Shown: positions 11,747 through 25,579 of the stretch, one piece after another
Layout: each line of letters begins with the position of its first letter
Numbering within the stretch: position 1 is the stretch's first letter
Assembly (NCBI RefSeq): GCF_016545825.1
Contig: NC_052615.1
Coordinates: forward strand, 35,675,516-35,739,515
Direction of reading: 5' to 3'
DNA: 64,000 nt
From: Eucalyptus grandis
Lineage: Eukaryota; Streptophyta; Magnoliopsida; Myrtales; Myrtaceae
Program-made: the position numbers and the translations under genes
The notes under the pieces: model-generated
What the model was told of the DNA's origin: nothing
Databases searched by the model: none
The model's input: the letters and a program-made list of their open reading frames with translations, nothing else

Positions 11747-14096
11747 GGTTAACATTCTAACTTATTCTTGGGAAAGTAATGACATCGAGTAAATTGGGCC
11801 GTTAAAGTGTAATTCTTGATGTGGATTGGAACAACGTGTGGGGCCTTCTCTAGCTTTTTTGTTTGGTTCTTTTGCTTATTTTTGTTTAATATAGGTTGTT
11901 TACCGGGTCAAAGGGGCATTCGTAACTACATGATGTTAGTTGAGAGGGAGAGAGAGCGCGTGTATCTTGCCAAATTTTCAGTTCTACTCGGTTCAAGCCA
12001 TCTGATGAATAGAAGGGTAAAGATGGGGTCCATTTCTTTCTCCATCCTTGACGTTTGAAATGGAATTCAGTTCAATTTACAGTTCGACATTAGGGGACAC
12101 GGTGTGATTGACACACCTACACCTTTACACTTGCACATTATTGTCTTGTTATAGTCACAACCAAAAAAAAATAAAAGAAATGTGGAGACCGCACCAAACA
12201 CATTCTAGAGTTACACCTTTTTCTTTTGGAATATATTCAATATTCTTTTTTAGGAGTTTGACCACAGAAAGAAAATAGCCATCTCCGTTCCCCCAATTCG
12301 TCCGACAAAGAAATACACGGGCGGTCTAGGTGTTTAGACATACATAGATACTACGTACTTTGACGATGAATCCATTTAAGCCCAATAAACATTCTAATAT
12401 ATAAAATGGAGTGTGACAAACTGGATCCGCATTAAAGTCCCAACAAACTTCATCTAAAATATCATTTAAGAAATTCAATAGCGTGAAACTATCTTGTACC
12501 ATCAATTGTGAATAGTCTCATTTTCGGACTATCCATTGAGGTTTTAGCTTGCATCTTACCTCCGGTAACTCTCTTCCAAACAAAAGGCTTTTGACAAGCT
12601 ATTATAGCATGACATGACCGAGGCTTGGAACTAGCCTACGGTCGTGATAGTAGCTTTGATTTTACAGCAACATGCTTTTAAGGACAAGTTCTTAATGACT
12701 AAGGTTGTGTACTGGTTTGGGAACGTGGCTTTGTCTTTGAAGCTCCTGAAACTACTCTCTTGTCTAGTAGGTTCAATAATCTCGCACCAATTATCCCAGG
12801 TGGACATGTTTTTAGCTCAAGGAGACAGTCGGTTACTATCATAAGCATTACTCACGTTGATAATTTAAAGGTTTCTTCTCGGATTTGTGTAAACATCCAA
12901 CCCTACCATTATTCGCTTCACGGGTTGTCATTGTCCTTGCATCTTTTCCTTTTCAATTGTAGGTCTTTTAAACTAGGGGGAAAAACATTGGACATGAGAA
13001 TGTAGTCACAATACATGAATGCATGGGAATTGAGGTAATACTCATTGGGATTTTATAGGATCTATCCTAAGCTATTACATTGGCTTGAGCATAATAAATT
13101 CCTTGTCCTTAATCAATACTCGCTTCAGCAACATTGGTTTGACCACCACATCCTCTTATATCAACACTAGTCTAGTTGTAACATCCGAAATTTTCTTCGT
13201 AATTGATAATATTTAAGATATTAAGTTAGTGAGAACTATTCAATGAAATAGGGATAATATCACAAATAATCTCTAAACTTTTAATTTGTTCAACGTGGTT
13301 CTTAAATTTTAGCCCAATGTGCAAAGGGATTTGATTGTACTAACTTGCCAAATTTTAGAATTTGATTGCATTTTTTTATAAATTTTAGGTCTCAATTGCA
13401 CTTTATTACAAGTTTTAAAACTTCCATTGCACTTATTCCTTTTTTTCAACTTGGATTTTTATATTCTAAAAAAAATTCCCTTTTATTTTTTTAAATCTAA
13501 TTTAAATATCACATTGGCATTTTCCATTAAACAAGTTAATGAAGTTAGCGGAAATACTTAATTGTCTCGCTTTGATAAATTTTAAAACTTGATTGTATTT
13601 TTTACAAATTTTATGACTCAATTGCACTTTAACTTCTAGTGCACTTATTCCATTATTTAATTACAAATGTTGTGCCATTCGTCACCATCATCTAGCATAT
13701 CTAACTAAGCAAATTACATATAGCTCGTTTTACCAGAGAAATTTATAGGCCAACGAGAGACAATTTATGCTTTAGTTTACATATGCCCATTTAAGGGATG
13801 TATCACAAAATGATAAAACAAAACACGAAATAGTGTTTGGGAAGATACCAAGATACCGTTTTTCTCGAAAGTTTACCTGTTGCCTCAAGAGAATATCTGT
13901 ACATGGAACTTTACTCAATGCATGTACCGGTGCTGAAAGTCCAGATAGAATATGGAAAATCATGTATTGATAATACATAGCTCAACAAAATCCCTTTCTT
14001 CTCAGGTGAGCAAAAGATCCGATCAGCAATGATGTGTAAACCCCCGTAAGGAAAAGGGAATTAGAAAGTCAAACCGATATCTTTTGATACATACAT

Positions 14097-14130
14097 ATGT
14101 ACTTACATACATACATATATATATATATAT
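14097..14130. repeat. Short (TA)n/(TACA)n microsatellite
   Basis: Runs of 'cttacatacatacatatatatatatat' within array block L. The other copies of this block lack the run, so it expanded locally. Confidence 0.5.
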
Positions 14131-15050
14131 GCTGTGCAAATGCATCTAACAAGGACGGTAATCGATCAGACATCCTTTCTACTGTACAGTTGTTTCTAAA
14201 AAGTGAAGTAGGGTTTATGCAGAGATTAGGTCTTCCTAACCACGAGAATCACTATAAACAACGACCTTCGTTTTGTCGTGTTAGCGGCATTTCGATCACA
14301 TGCCACCACGCCAGGTCTTTAAGAAGCATTTGATCGCATGCAGCCGCGTGGACGGACATCTGCTCAATGTGAAACGAAAGTGACCGGCGACTTTTAGTAT
14401 TGCAAGTGGCACCAAGTTCCATTGGCCTTCGCCCCTTTTCTTTTTGCCACAAAGTTATGGCCGCAACCCACCCTCTTCCCTTTTTCTAATTCCCTTGCCT
14501 TTTGCGATCATTTGCGGGACGAGTTCGGTCTTACAAGCGGAGCATAAAGTGCCTAAGCTGTTTCGAGGACTCATCTCATGGTCGTATCCTAACACGACCG
14601 TGAACAAAGAGAAGAATGGTAGCTAGCGCAGATTTTGATAAGGTTTTATAGTACGGGCATTACTGGTGGCGCTAAATCGACTTCCAATCGGGTTCCATCC
14701 ACGCTGTAAGATATGAAAATGACATAAGTACCCAAGCTAGTTGCAGGCCCGCGGTCCTGTTTCTTTGTTTATATCATTTCTTGGATGGACCTACATCTCT
14801 CCCCTCGTGGCTTGTGGATGGTTTTCTTTCGGGCTGCTTTCCCGTCACTTTCCTTGAAGCTTATGTTCCGAACTCGCACCCCTGCGATTGCCGGGATCGA
14901 GGCCGTTCAAGGTAGTCAACCGGATCGAGCTCGACACGAGGTGGTGAATGCTCGGCGACGGCCTCCGTCCCCGTGCCACAACCTCCGGTGGAACCGTGGG
15001 ACCCGTAATATGGGTATTTCTTTTTTCTCGTTTTGGCGTCTTCTGCCTTC

Positions 15051-17085
15051 TCTATGCGTTGTCGACAAAGACAATTGATTTGTCCTCGTCGTAATTCACA
15101 GATCAGTACGTACGTTAATTTTAAAAAACTGATTAATTGTTTCGAATAAAGTCGCAAAAGGTCCCAAATTATGTCCAAATTGATATTTACATTGATCTTT
15201 TTGTGACGTCAAAAATCTCAAATTATATTTATTGTAATACATTTATTTTTATTTTTATTTTCTTATTGCATAAAAAACCACAAACTTGTATCTATATGAT
15301 ACATGTACCCTCCATTCAAGTTTCCTTAGATGATTTTTCAGCTAAAATAATATTTTTTTTCACTTAAGTCACTTGGGTGTGATGTCAGTATTATTTGCTT
15401 TTTGGCATTATGTACATAGATTTTAACAATTCCGATTGATAAAATTTTGACGAAGGTAAATATGTTACATGATACAAATTTGGAATTTTTTGTGTTATGA
15501 AAAAAATTAGGATAGATGCATCATAGTGGAAATAATTTAGGATTTTTTGTGGCTTTTGCCCCGATTGTTTTGGAATTTTAAAATGGTGAAGGGCTAAATT
15601 AATCATAACAATTGAATTTCACATTCTAAACCGATGACAACGCATGAACAAGGACATGTGGGAGGAGAACATCTTCTTAAGCCTAAGGAGGAGATGATAA
15701 ATTAATTTGTCTAATGAAATTCAGACACACAAATTATTACTTTTGAAAGCTAGTCAAAAGAAATATGGTCTTCCAACTCTGATATCATATTAACATTTTC
15801 ATCATAAAAGTTTAAATTTATATGTGAAGGGAGATTATGCATGTATAAAGAGTATATAAAACCTGTAAATAAGTAACAACACGACTGTTGATTAGCTAGA
15901 TATGAGAGTGGATGAACTCCTTCTTGACCATGAAACGCATCAAGAGTTTCTCTCTATGGTGTGAACCCATAGGGATCCCTTTTGGGGTGGCTAACGCTTT
16001 ACAGCTTATTCTTGGGGATTTGATAGTATCGAGTAAATTGGAGACTACTTCTTGAGGTGGAATGGAACAGCGTGTGGGGCTTTCTCGCTCTTTGTTTGTT
16101 TGCTTGTTTTTTTTTTTTTTTTCTTCCTTTCTTTTATAAAAAAAAAAATGGTCATTATTTAGCTGGTCAAAAGGGCATCTTGCAAAATTTCCAACTCCAC
16201 TCGGTTCAAGCCATCTGATGAATAAAAGGGTATAGATGGGGTCCATTTCTTTCTCCATCCTTGACATTTGAATTGAATCCAGTTCAAAAAAGTGAATTCA
16301 TTGCAATTTGCAGTTGGATATAAGGGGGCACCATGTGATCGACCCACTTACAATTCTTAATTTCTTATACATTATTATCTTGTCATAATCACAACCACAA
16401 AAGAATAGGAAGATCGCACCACATACTTTTCTGGAGTTACACACACCATTTATTTTGGAATATATGCAATATTCTAATGTTGGTGTTTAGCCACCTAAAG
16501 AAAGTAGCCATCTCCATCTCCCTTCCCCAATTCGCACGACAAAGAAATCCATGTAAGCTCGATAAACGTTTTGATTACCAGACGCAGGTGACAAACTGGA
16601 TCCACATCAAAGTCTCGACAAACTTCAACCAAAATACCATTTCAGAAATTCGACAATGTGAAATCATCTCGTACTGCCAATTGTAAACAATTTCACAGTC
16701 AGATTGTCCATCGGGATTTTAGTTTGCATCTTACCTAGCTTATGAGATTCTTGAGGTATTTTGACAACCCAAAATATTTGGGTTAGAATCAGGACATGAG
16801 TTAAAATCGGTGCTTCTTTATGCGATAAACAAAAGTTTGGGCTACGGCTAAAATCCAAATTAAAAGCTGATGATTCTTAAGGAAGGAGGCTCTTTCAAAT
16901 CAGATATGCTTATCTAGCTTAAACTCGAGATACATCCTCGACAGCTAGATTGCTTGCAAGACAAATTTCTTTGCTATAAAACTAACGCAACTGTGAAAGA
17001 AAAAACAATCGTAGGGAGCACAAAATACGTTAAGATAATGATAGTTGTATTATTTTCTCCTTTTCGCGTCCTCCACCTTCTCCAT
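15051..17085. repeat. Array copy 2 (shortest)
   Basis: Blocks B (15065), C (15650), D (15760), E (15965), F (16240), G (16500), H (16590), I (16710) and J (16850-17000) follow in order with one TIR insertion. The minus strand of block F shows 'DGLNRVELEILQD' in this copy and similar words in copies 4 and 5, but frames and stops differ, so no gene is called. Confidence 0.55.
15145..15570. mobile_element. AT-rich TIR element (MITE-like)
   Basis: The left end 'gcaaaaggtcccaaattat' is matched inverted at the right by 'ataatttaggattttttgtggcttttgcc', with more paired words inside ('caaacttgtatc...gatacaaatttgg'). It sits between blocks B and C of array copy 2 and is absent at that place in copies 3-5. 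Superfamily not determined. Confidence 0.45.
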
Positions 17086-20000
17086 GCTTAGTTGGCAAAG
17101 ACACAATTGATTTGTCTTCTTCATAATCCCCAGAACAGGACGTACCTAGATGTCCTTAAATCAGGGGGATCAGCTAAGCATATTCGTTTATATTTCAAAA
17201 TGGCGAAGGGCCAGATTAGCTATAATAAGTAAATTTCACGTCTAAACCGAAGAAAGCGCACAAGGATAACATGTGGTAGGGGAATATCTTCCTATGGCTA
17301 ACGAGGAGATAATAAGTTAAATTAGGTTTCGCCAAAAAGTGTTACATTTTAAAGTGTGGATCAATATGAAAATCGATAGAGGATGTGAAGAGTCCTCTAT
17401 TGATTATTGGACAGGAAACGTGAATTGACGAGAAAACTAAATGTATGAAAACTGAAGGCAATCACGACCAGTTATATAAAAAGACATTGAAATGTAAAGA
17501 TGACATGAAAATAAAATAGAATAAGCGGTGTTCATTGATTGTTTGGTCGTCCTTTACTCGAATTACAATCCTAATATGTATAGTTACAAGCAACGGTTAA
17601 CACCAATTATAAAGAAAGCAAATAACGTCTTACGTGGCTCCTATAGTTCAACGACATGCATTAATAAATGGTTACCAAAAGACTCACTACTCGATGATCA
17701 TGAGTCGACGAGAGTTTAAGAAATTATCCTTTAGTTTATATATGCCCATTTACCGAATAATAGATGAGGATAGAAAAAGATTGTCAATTTCAATCCGTCA
17801 CTGAACATAAACACTATTTTTCTAGAGAGTTTACTGCTATCTCTAAAAAAGAAATGTAGGTGGAACTTCACTTAATGCATGTATCGAGCTGAAAGTTCAG
17901 ATGGAATATGGCAAAAAGAATTGTGCACATGATACACAGCCCAACAGAATCCAACTCTTCTCAGATGAGCTGGAGATCCGGTTCACGATGATATGTGAAC
18001 GCTAATAAGGAAAAGGGACTTAGAAAGTCAAACGAATATGTCTTGATAGATGCGGTCCTAAAACAAGACAATTTTTGTTGATGTCTCTCCTGATTTTCAA
18101 CGTCCGTGCATTGCATCAAGCAAGGGCAACAATAAATTGGACGAAACTCACTTTCCACTGTGCAGATGTCTCTTAGGAGTGAAGTACGGTTTACGCCAGC
18201 TAGGTCTTTATTACTACGAGAATCGCTATAGGCAGTACCCTCAGTTTTGTCGTATTGGCAGCATTTCCATCACATCGAACCGCGTGGATGAATCTCTGCT
18301 TAGTGCCCCTCGTTAACACGGAATATGATATGTGCGGTCTCGTGGAGGTTTGAATGGAAGGTTAATGGCGAATTTAGTATAGCGAGTGGCACCACGTTCC
18401 GTTCGCTTTCTCCCTTGTTTCCCCTTTCTGTGGTGTGAACCCATAAAGAGAGATCGCTTTCGGGGTGATTGAGCCTTTAGCTTATTCTTGTGGAGTTGAT
18501 GGTATGGGAAATAGGAGAATGAAAACGTGATTCTTGATGTGGATGGGAACAAGGTGAGGGGCTTTCTCTAGCTCTATCGTTTTTTTTTCTATGTTCTAAT
18601 TTTGTTATCTGGTTACCTTGTCAAAATAAAAGCGGTATCTTCCAAAGTTTCCTACTCCACTCGGTTCAAGCCATCTCATGAATAAAAGGTTAAACGATGG
18701 GGTCCATTTCTTTCTCCATCCTTGACATTTCAAAGTGAATTCAATTCAATTAACAGTTTGATTTGAGAGGACACCGTGTGATCGATCCACCTACAATTCT
18801 TTTATTCTTATACATTAACATATTGTCATTATCACAACCATAAAAGAATAGGGAGACCACACCACACACACTCTGGAGTTTCACACATCTTTTTTTTTGG
18901 ACGATCAGAAATATTCTAATGTTGGCGTTTGGCCACCTAAAGAAAGTAGCCATCTCCGTTGCCCAATCCCCATGACAAAGAAATACATGGGCTGTGTAGG
19001 TATAGCTACTTTGATAACGAATCCATGTAAGCTCGATAAACATTTTGATATTCAATATGGAGGGTGACAAACTGGATTGGCATCAAAGTTTCAATAAACT
19101 TAAACTAAAATACCATTTAAGAAATTCAACAACGTGAAGCTACCTTGAACTATTAATAACAGACAGTTACATGACCAAATTGTCCATTGGGATTTTAGCT
19201 TGTATCTTACCTAGCTTATGAGATTCATTAGGTACTTTGTCAATCCAAAATTTACCAAGTTAGGTAGGGTTCCTTGGTATTATGAAGAAAAAGGGCAAAA
19301 AGAAATATACGGGTGCATGCATACATATAAGCGTAGCTTGGTAAGCTTGGATCTTATTCGAGCTGACCCAATGGACAAGCCATTTTTGCGCCCTTAATTT
19401 CGCCTCGGGTCAAAATCACGACAGATTTCTGGATGAGTTTTGGGTTTGCATGAAAATCCCAAGTGAACATATTCGAACCTAATTGCCTTCCATTCGATGT
19501 ACTATATGATGTCAAATTTCAAACACCTAAAAAAAAGAATTTAACAAACTACTGAATCGATTGAAATTTAACATCAAACTGCATCTCAAAAAGCATAATG
19601 ATAAGTTTAAGTTGTAACAAACATGACTTTTGTTGGCCACCCAGATTCTCATATTGAATGCTTCAAGAGGCTTGGATATTCACTATCGTGCAAAGTTTTG
19701 AAGGAAAAAGAATGAACATAGTTAAATTATTTAAAATTCCTTTCGTGTAATGGTAAGCACTAGGGCGAAAAATATCTTGTGTATTAAATAAACATTATGC
19801 ATAATACATTCCATGTCATTAATCAATGTCAAGATACTTCTAAAGTAAAAAAAAAAAAAAGCGTTTGGTCTAAAGGTGGGTACTATTCATGAAACCAAAA
19901 AAATGTTTGGATTAGAATCGAATTGCAAATAAAATTTTATGCTTCTTTATAAGATAAACAAAAGTTTGGGCTAAAATTAGAACCAAAATTAAAACTTGAT

Positions 20001-20141
20001 GTTTTTTAAGGAAGTGGAGCTCTTTCAAATTGAATACGTTAGGCATAAACTTGACACCCATTCTTAACACGAAGTGTCGAAGCTGTCCGCAAGACAAATT
20101 TGTTTGTTTAAACTAACACAACTTGGACAAATAAAAAAAAT

Positions 20142-20574
20142 GGTTAATACCTTGAAAAACTTAAACTGTTATATTTGTGACAAATTTATCACAAACTAAT
20201 TTTTTAACCACCAAAAAACCCCAAACCGGTATACTTTTGACAAACTTACCCCAAACTGATATACTTGTAATAAATTTACTGTTTATTAGTTTCCGTTAAA
20301 TTTTACTATCAAATTATTAAGTTGAATGACATATACTAATTTGAGTTTTATTCTCTATTTGTTACAGTTATACAATTTTTTGTGATTTTTTGTGGTATTA
20401 ATCTAATTTAATGGAGAATATATATGTCACAAATATACCAGTTTAAGGTTTTTTATGATAAATCGGGATAAATTTATCATTGGTGTATCAATTTGAGTTT
20501 TTCATAGTTAAAATATTAATTTTGAGTAAATTTATCACATGTATACCAGTTTGAGATTTTTCAAAGTATTAGCC
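20142..20574. mobile_element. MULE-like MITE, copy A
   Basis: Starts 'ggttaataccttgaaaaac' and ends 'tttttcaaagtattagcc', near-perfect inverted ends. The arms are about 180 bp and contain repeated 'tatacttgtgacaaatttac' modules. Same family as 20616-21127, from which it is separated by only about 40 bp. The target duplication is unclear because the flanks are A-rich. Confidence 0.65.
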
Positions 20575-20615
20575 TTAAAGAAAAAAAAATTATAGGGAAC
20601 ACATAATTCAATAAA

Positions 20616-21127
20616 GGGTTAATATCTTGAAAAACCCCAAACTAGTACACCTGTGACAAATTTACCCAAATTATTTTTTTTTACCACAAAAAATCCCAAA
20701 ATGGTATATCTTTGACAAATTTACCCTAAACCGGTACATTTCTGACAAATTTACTCTCTATTAGTTTTCATTAAATTTTTTTGTTAAATTATTAAGTTAA
20801 ATGACACGTGACAATTGACCGATATACTAATTTGGAATTTTACGCTTCATTTGTCACAATTTACAATTTTTGTGATTTTTTATGGTATTAATCCAATTTA
20901 GTGAATGGTATATTTATCACAAATTTACCAATTTTGAGTTTTTTCGGTCGAATAAATTAGTTTGGAGGTAAATTTGTCATAAATATACTAGTTTATGGTC
21001 TTTTTATGGTTAATCGGGGTAAATTTGTCACATGTGTACAAATTTGGGATTTTTCATAATTAAAAAAATAGTTTTGAGTAAATTTGTCACAAGTGTACCA
21101 GGTTTAAGTTTTTCAGGGTGTTAACCC
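20616..21127. mobile_element. MULE-like MITE, copy B, with 9-bp target duplication
   Basis: Starts 'gggttaatatcttgaaaaacc' and ends 'gtttttcagggtgttaaccc', with inverted arms near 180 bp. It is flanked on both sides by the identical 9-mer TTCAATAAA (20607-20615 and 21128-21136). The other array copies have a single uninterrupted version here (for example 7480-7510), showing an insertion. Long TIRs with a 9-bp duplication are the hallmark of Mutator-like elements. No transposase is present, so it is non-autonomous. Confidence 0.8.
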
Positions 21128-21170
21128 TTCAATAAAATAACAACACGTGCATATTTTCTTCTTTTCATGT

Positions 21171-24100
21171 CCTCCACCTTCCCTACGCATTGTTGGCAAC
21201 GACAGAATTGATTTGTCCCCTTCATAATCCACAGAACAGGATGTAATTAAATCATGGCAAGCAACTAAGCATATTCGTTTATAATTCAAAATGGCGAAGG
21301 GCTAGATTAGCCATATTAGTATATTTCACAAAGCGCACAAATAAGGGCATGTGGTGGGGGAATATCTTCTTATGCGTAACGAGGCATTTTTAAAATGCAA
21401 ATCGATATAAAAATCAATAAAGAATGTAAAGGGTCCTTTGTTTATTTTTAAACAGAAAATATGAATTGACAAAAAGATTAAAGGTATGAATATCAGAGAC
21501 AATCGTAGTCAGCCATGTAAAAGGTCATCAAAAAGTGAAGTTTACAAAAGATAAAATAAAACAATTGGTGTTCATTGATTTATTGGCAGTCTTTTACTTG
21601 AATCACAATCCTAATATTTCTATCTACTACCCATGGTTAACGTCAATTACAAAGAAAACAAATAATATCTTACGTGGTTCATAGAATTCAGCAATATATA
21701 TTTATATACACTTACCAAAAGACCTATTACTCAGTGATCATGGCCTCATCACTTACCCCACATCAACGATTTCTTCCACAGCTTGAAACCCCTCTTCCTG
21801 ACGGTTTTAACATTATCATTAGTGGCTTTTCAGATTCATGGTTCTACGAAGTGGTGATCGTGCTAGCCAAAATCTTTGGCCTCACCACTTGAACACTTAT
21901 CTCACTATTGCTTTGTACCTTTGCTTCAACTTTGATTCTTTTGTCGATTGAACCAAGTTTTAATTACGATATCTGTGGCTCAATAGTTGGTAATTTTATC
22001 TTATATCACCTGTCAATAACTCCTCATCGCCATTGTCAATTATTTGTAGCTACCAACCGAAAGGACTAAGCAAATTTTGCTTCAGTCATGTCTTGCTCGA
22101 TCTTACCCAATCCAAGTCAATTGTCTAGGACCTGCACAATTTTTGGTGTCAACAATTTCCCTAGTGAAATTTAGTCACTTGAGTTATTAGTTTTGAAAGT
22201 GGATCGAAAGAAGACCATCATATAATATTCTGATTTATTAGAATGTCCAATGCAAAAGTTTAAAATAAACATGAAAGATGAACATGAGTCTGATTGTGCG
22301 AAAAATAAATTGGGATAGAACTTGACTCTTATGTATATATCCAATGCAAAAGCTTAAATTTGTAGGTAGAGAAAGACCACACAAACATGAGCACATAAAC
22401 CATGAGCAATGTGGATTTCTTTTTACACACGAGTGTCATTTAATTAGAAACGAGGGCTCAAGCGAAGTCCTTACCATGAAAAGCTTCTTGTGGGAAGGCC
22501 AAAGCATGGAGTTTCTCTTTGTGGTTAAAACCCATAACAAGATATTACTTTTGGGGTGTTTAACGTTTTAGCTTATTCTTGGCAAGGTGACGATATCGAA
22601 TAAATGTAGCCTTGATGTGGTTATGAACAGCGTGTGGGGCTCTCTAGCTCTTTAAGTTGTCTTTTTTTGTTTGATTTAGGTATTTGTTTACCAGGTCAAA
22701 GGGGCATTTAACATGATGTTAGTTGAGATAGAGAGAGAGAGAGAGCGCGTGTATCTTGCAAAATTTCCAATTCCACTCGGTTCAAGCCAATCTGACAAAT
22801 AAAAAGGCAAAGATGGGGTCCATTTCTTTCTCCATCCTTGACATTGGAAATTGAATTCAGTTCAATTTTCAGTTTGATGTAAAGGGACACCGTGTGATTG
22901 ACCCACCAATAATTCTTTAGTCTTACAGATTATTGTCTTGTTATAGTCACCAAATACATTCTGAAGTTGCACCTTTTATTTTGGAGTTTATATATTATTC
23001 TAATCTTGGACTTTGTCCGCGTTAAGAAAGTAGCCATCCCCTGTCATATATTATAGATACTTTGGTCACAAGCCCATTTAACCTTGATAAACATTTCGAT
23101 GTATAAGACGGAGCATGTGCTTTAATAGAAAATTGAAAGAGAGACAAACCGGATCCACGTCGAAGTCCCGACGACTTTAATAGACATACCATTCAAGAAA
23201 TCCAACGTCATGAAACCACCTCAAACCGTAGAGTGCAGATAATTCCATTTTCAAACTATCCAAATATCTTCTTCTTCTTTTTATTATTTGTGCAAAATCC
23301 AAATATCATTCACAAGTTAACCTTTTGGTTAAACTCAAGAGAGTCCAGAGATGCGGAGGCAGAAACCAAAATAAAAATAAATAAATAAATAAAAAGAGAG
23401 AGCTGGTGGGCTTGGATCTTGGTAAATTTCCTTTTCAGAGTAAGGGCCCGACCAAATTACAAAAAAACGGAAAGTAGATAATCAAACTTGGCCGAAGTCC
23501 CACTCGACTCGAGCTTTTCACATTCGGGCCAACCCGATAATGGTCAAGCCTTGTCCATTAGGCCCTCGACCCGAACCGCCTTCCATTCAATTTACTGTAT
23601 CAGATCAAAATCCAAACCTGGAAAAGGATAATAAAAAAAAAAAAAAGTGTTTGGACAACCGAGGTTGATCGAGACTAGAAATCCAACTGCCTCTCAAAAA
23701 GCGTGATCAAAAGTTCGGGTTGTGGCAAAGATGACTTGTCTTGGCTCACCCAGAATCTTAAATCGAACTGAAGAGAACCGACATAGTTGAATTGTTTAGG
23801 AATCCTTCCATGGAATGCTAAGCACTTGGGCTAAACAATACACTGCGTATACACATCGGGGGCTTCATACATCGCACGTCATTGATCGAAGTCTATGCAC
23901 AGAGGTATTCCTCATTCATGATACGATACCTATTAATTGTCAAAGATGAAAAATCTTAAAATTCTATCTAATTCCATTTGTTTTACAAAAACTATGACGT
24001 TTCTAGAAAACAAAAATTATTCTTTTCTATTTTTCTTTTTTCTTTTTTTTCTTTTTTCTTTTTTCTTTTCCCTTCTTCCTCAGTTGGCCACGGCAACAAC

Positions 24101-24985
24101 CGGTGACCAGCCATAGACAAGGGACAAGCTCGCCATGCCAGCCACCGGCCGAGGAAGAAAGAAAAAGAAAAAGAAAATAAAAAATTCAATTTTTTAAAAT
24201 AACTATTTTCTAAGAACGAACATTTCATTAACTAAGGACCTAAGCCCGAATATCAAGGACCCGCATATTGCCTTTGTGGACCCGAATCTAAGTGCCAGGG
24301 ACTAGAGCTCAGTGTCCGAAACTTGAACACGACCTTTATGGACTTAGGCTCAAGTGCCAGGGTATTGGGTACAAGCACTAGAACACCTGCGTGAAGCCTG
24401 ATCTCATGGCCTAATCTTGAGAACCAAGGACTTGGTCTTGAACACTAGGGATTGGGGTTGGAATTCCCTTTTCTAAGCGGAGAGTTTCGAGTCCAAATGT
24501 AGATATCTAATCATATTTTGAGATATATTTTTTGGTTTTTTCAAAGAGAAAATCATTTTTCTAAATTTAAGCATAGATTTTCTATTAATTATTTTCCTAA
24601 ACGAATCAAATGTCGAAAAATGAGGAAAATATTTTCCAAAAATATTTCTGCGAAACAAACGAAGCCCTAATCTAGAGTTGGGTTTCCTCTCATTAATTAG
24701 CCACCTTTTTTTAGCTCCATTAATTAGCCGCATTAATTACTTCCATTGATGCCTATGCTAATCAAGCCGATTGTTAATGAATTTAATTTTGAGGCATATG
24801 AATCTATCGTACTCGGGTTTATTCAATCTCATTAGATTAAGGGAAAATTCTAAATAAGAGCTTGAAATATCATCGTTATCTTAAATAAGAACCTAAAGTG
24901 AACCTTATTTTTTGAAATGCCATTATTTTCTGAAGTAAAGGCTAGAAATGAATTTTGTTTCAAATAAGAAATTAGAGCGTCATGC
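21171..24985. repeat. Array copy 4
   Basis: Blocks B (21200), C (21340), 'ttcattgatttattgg' (21572), D (22205), E (22545), F (22820), G (23025), H (23150), then 'cccaacccgataatggtcaagcc' (23535) shared with copy 5. At 21740-21890 an ATG-led frame of about 50 codons (MASSLTPHQRFLPQLETP) has a counterpart in copy 5 that lacks the ATG and carries a SINE, so it is probably not a gene. The right part (23960-24670) is a separate element. Confidence 0.55.
23960..24670. mobile_element. Composite fold-back repeat with pyrimidine/purine arms
   Basis: A T/C-rich arm (24012-24075) pairs with an A/G-rich arm (24150-24185) around a GC-richer core with 'ccggtgaccagcc' and 'gccagccaccggcc'. Next comes a block of 'ggacccgaatctaagtgccag'-type words (24230-24470) and AT-rich DNA ending 'tttctgcgaaacaaacgaagcc'. 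The same order recurs at 28650-29250 in array copy 5, and the middle block resembles 53540-54620. It looks like one or two nested non-autonomous elements; limits are uncertain. Confidence 0.5.
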
Positions 24986-25579
24986 CAGTCTCAAAAGATT
25001 TATTTATCCTCTTCATAATCCACATAACCGGACGTACCTTGATGTATTCATAATCATGGTATGCGACTAAGCATATTTGTTTATGGCGAAGGGCCAAATT
25101 AGCCATAATTAGTATATTTCACAAAGCGTACAGATAAGGACATGTGGTAAGGTAATATCTTCTTATGCATACTGAGGCCTTTTGAAAATGTGGATTGATA
25201 TGAAAATCGATGAAGGATGTGAGGGTTCCTTTTGTTGATTCTTGGACAGGAAATGCGAATTAACGAAAAAAATTAAAGATACGAAGATTGGAGACAATCA
25301 TGGCCAACCATGTAAAATGTTATCAAAAAGTAAAGATTACAGCAAGATAAAATAAAACAACTGGTGTTCATTGATTTATTGGAGGTCCTTTACTTGAATC
25401 ACAGTCCCAATGTTTTTATCTACGAGCGACAGTTAACGTTATTTATAAAGAAAGCAAATAATATCCCATGTGGTTCGTAGAATTCAACAATATATATTAA
25501 TATACGCTTACCAAAAGACCCGCTACTCAATGGGTGTGGGGCTCTTCACTTCCCCCGCGTCAACGGTTTCTTCCACAGC

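Larger units (their letters stand above)
7546..15050. repeat. Array copy 1, expanded by LINE, MITE and fold-back insertions
   Basis: Runs from block B (7560) through C (10640), D ('agtatgatcttct', 10755), E (11040, resumed at 11755), F (12030), G (12280), H (12415) and I ('ttttagcttgcatcttacct', 12545), then block L again (13680-14460). Insertions account for most of its length: 7690-8091, 8092-10329 and 11099-11746. Between 12600 and 13670 there is AT-rich DNA including a degenerate repeat at 13240-13660 ('ttttagaatttgattgca' variants). No gene was seen. Confidence 0.55.
17086..21170. repeat. Array copy 3 with two adjacent MITEs at its right end
   Basis: The fullest copy: B (17100), C (17270), then 'ttcattgattgtttggtcgtcctttactc' (17530), L (17700-18270), E (18430), F (18700), G (18950), H (19070), I (19195), a stretch shared with copies 4 and 5 ('gcttggatctt', 19350), and J (19990-20110). 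No conserved reading frame was found. Confidence 0.55.
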
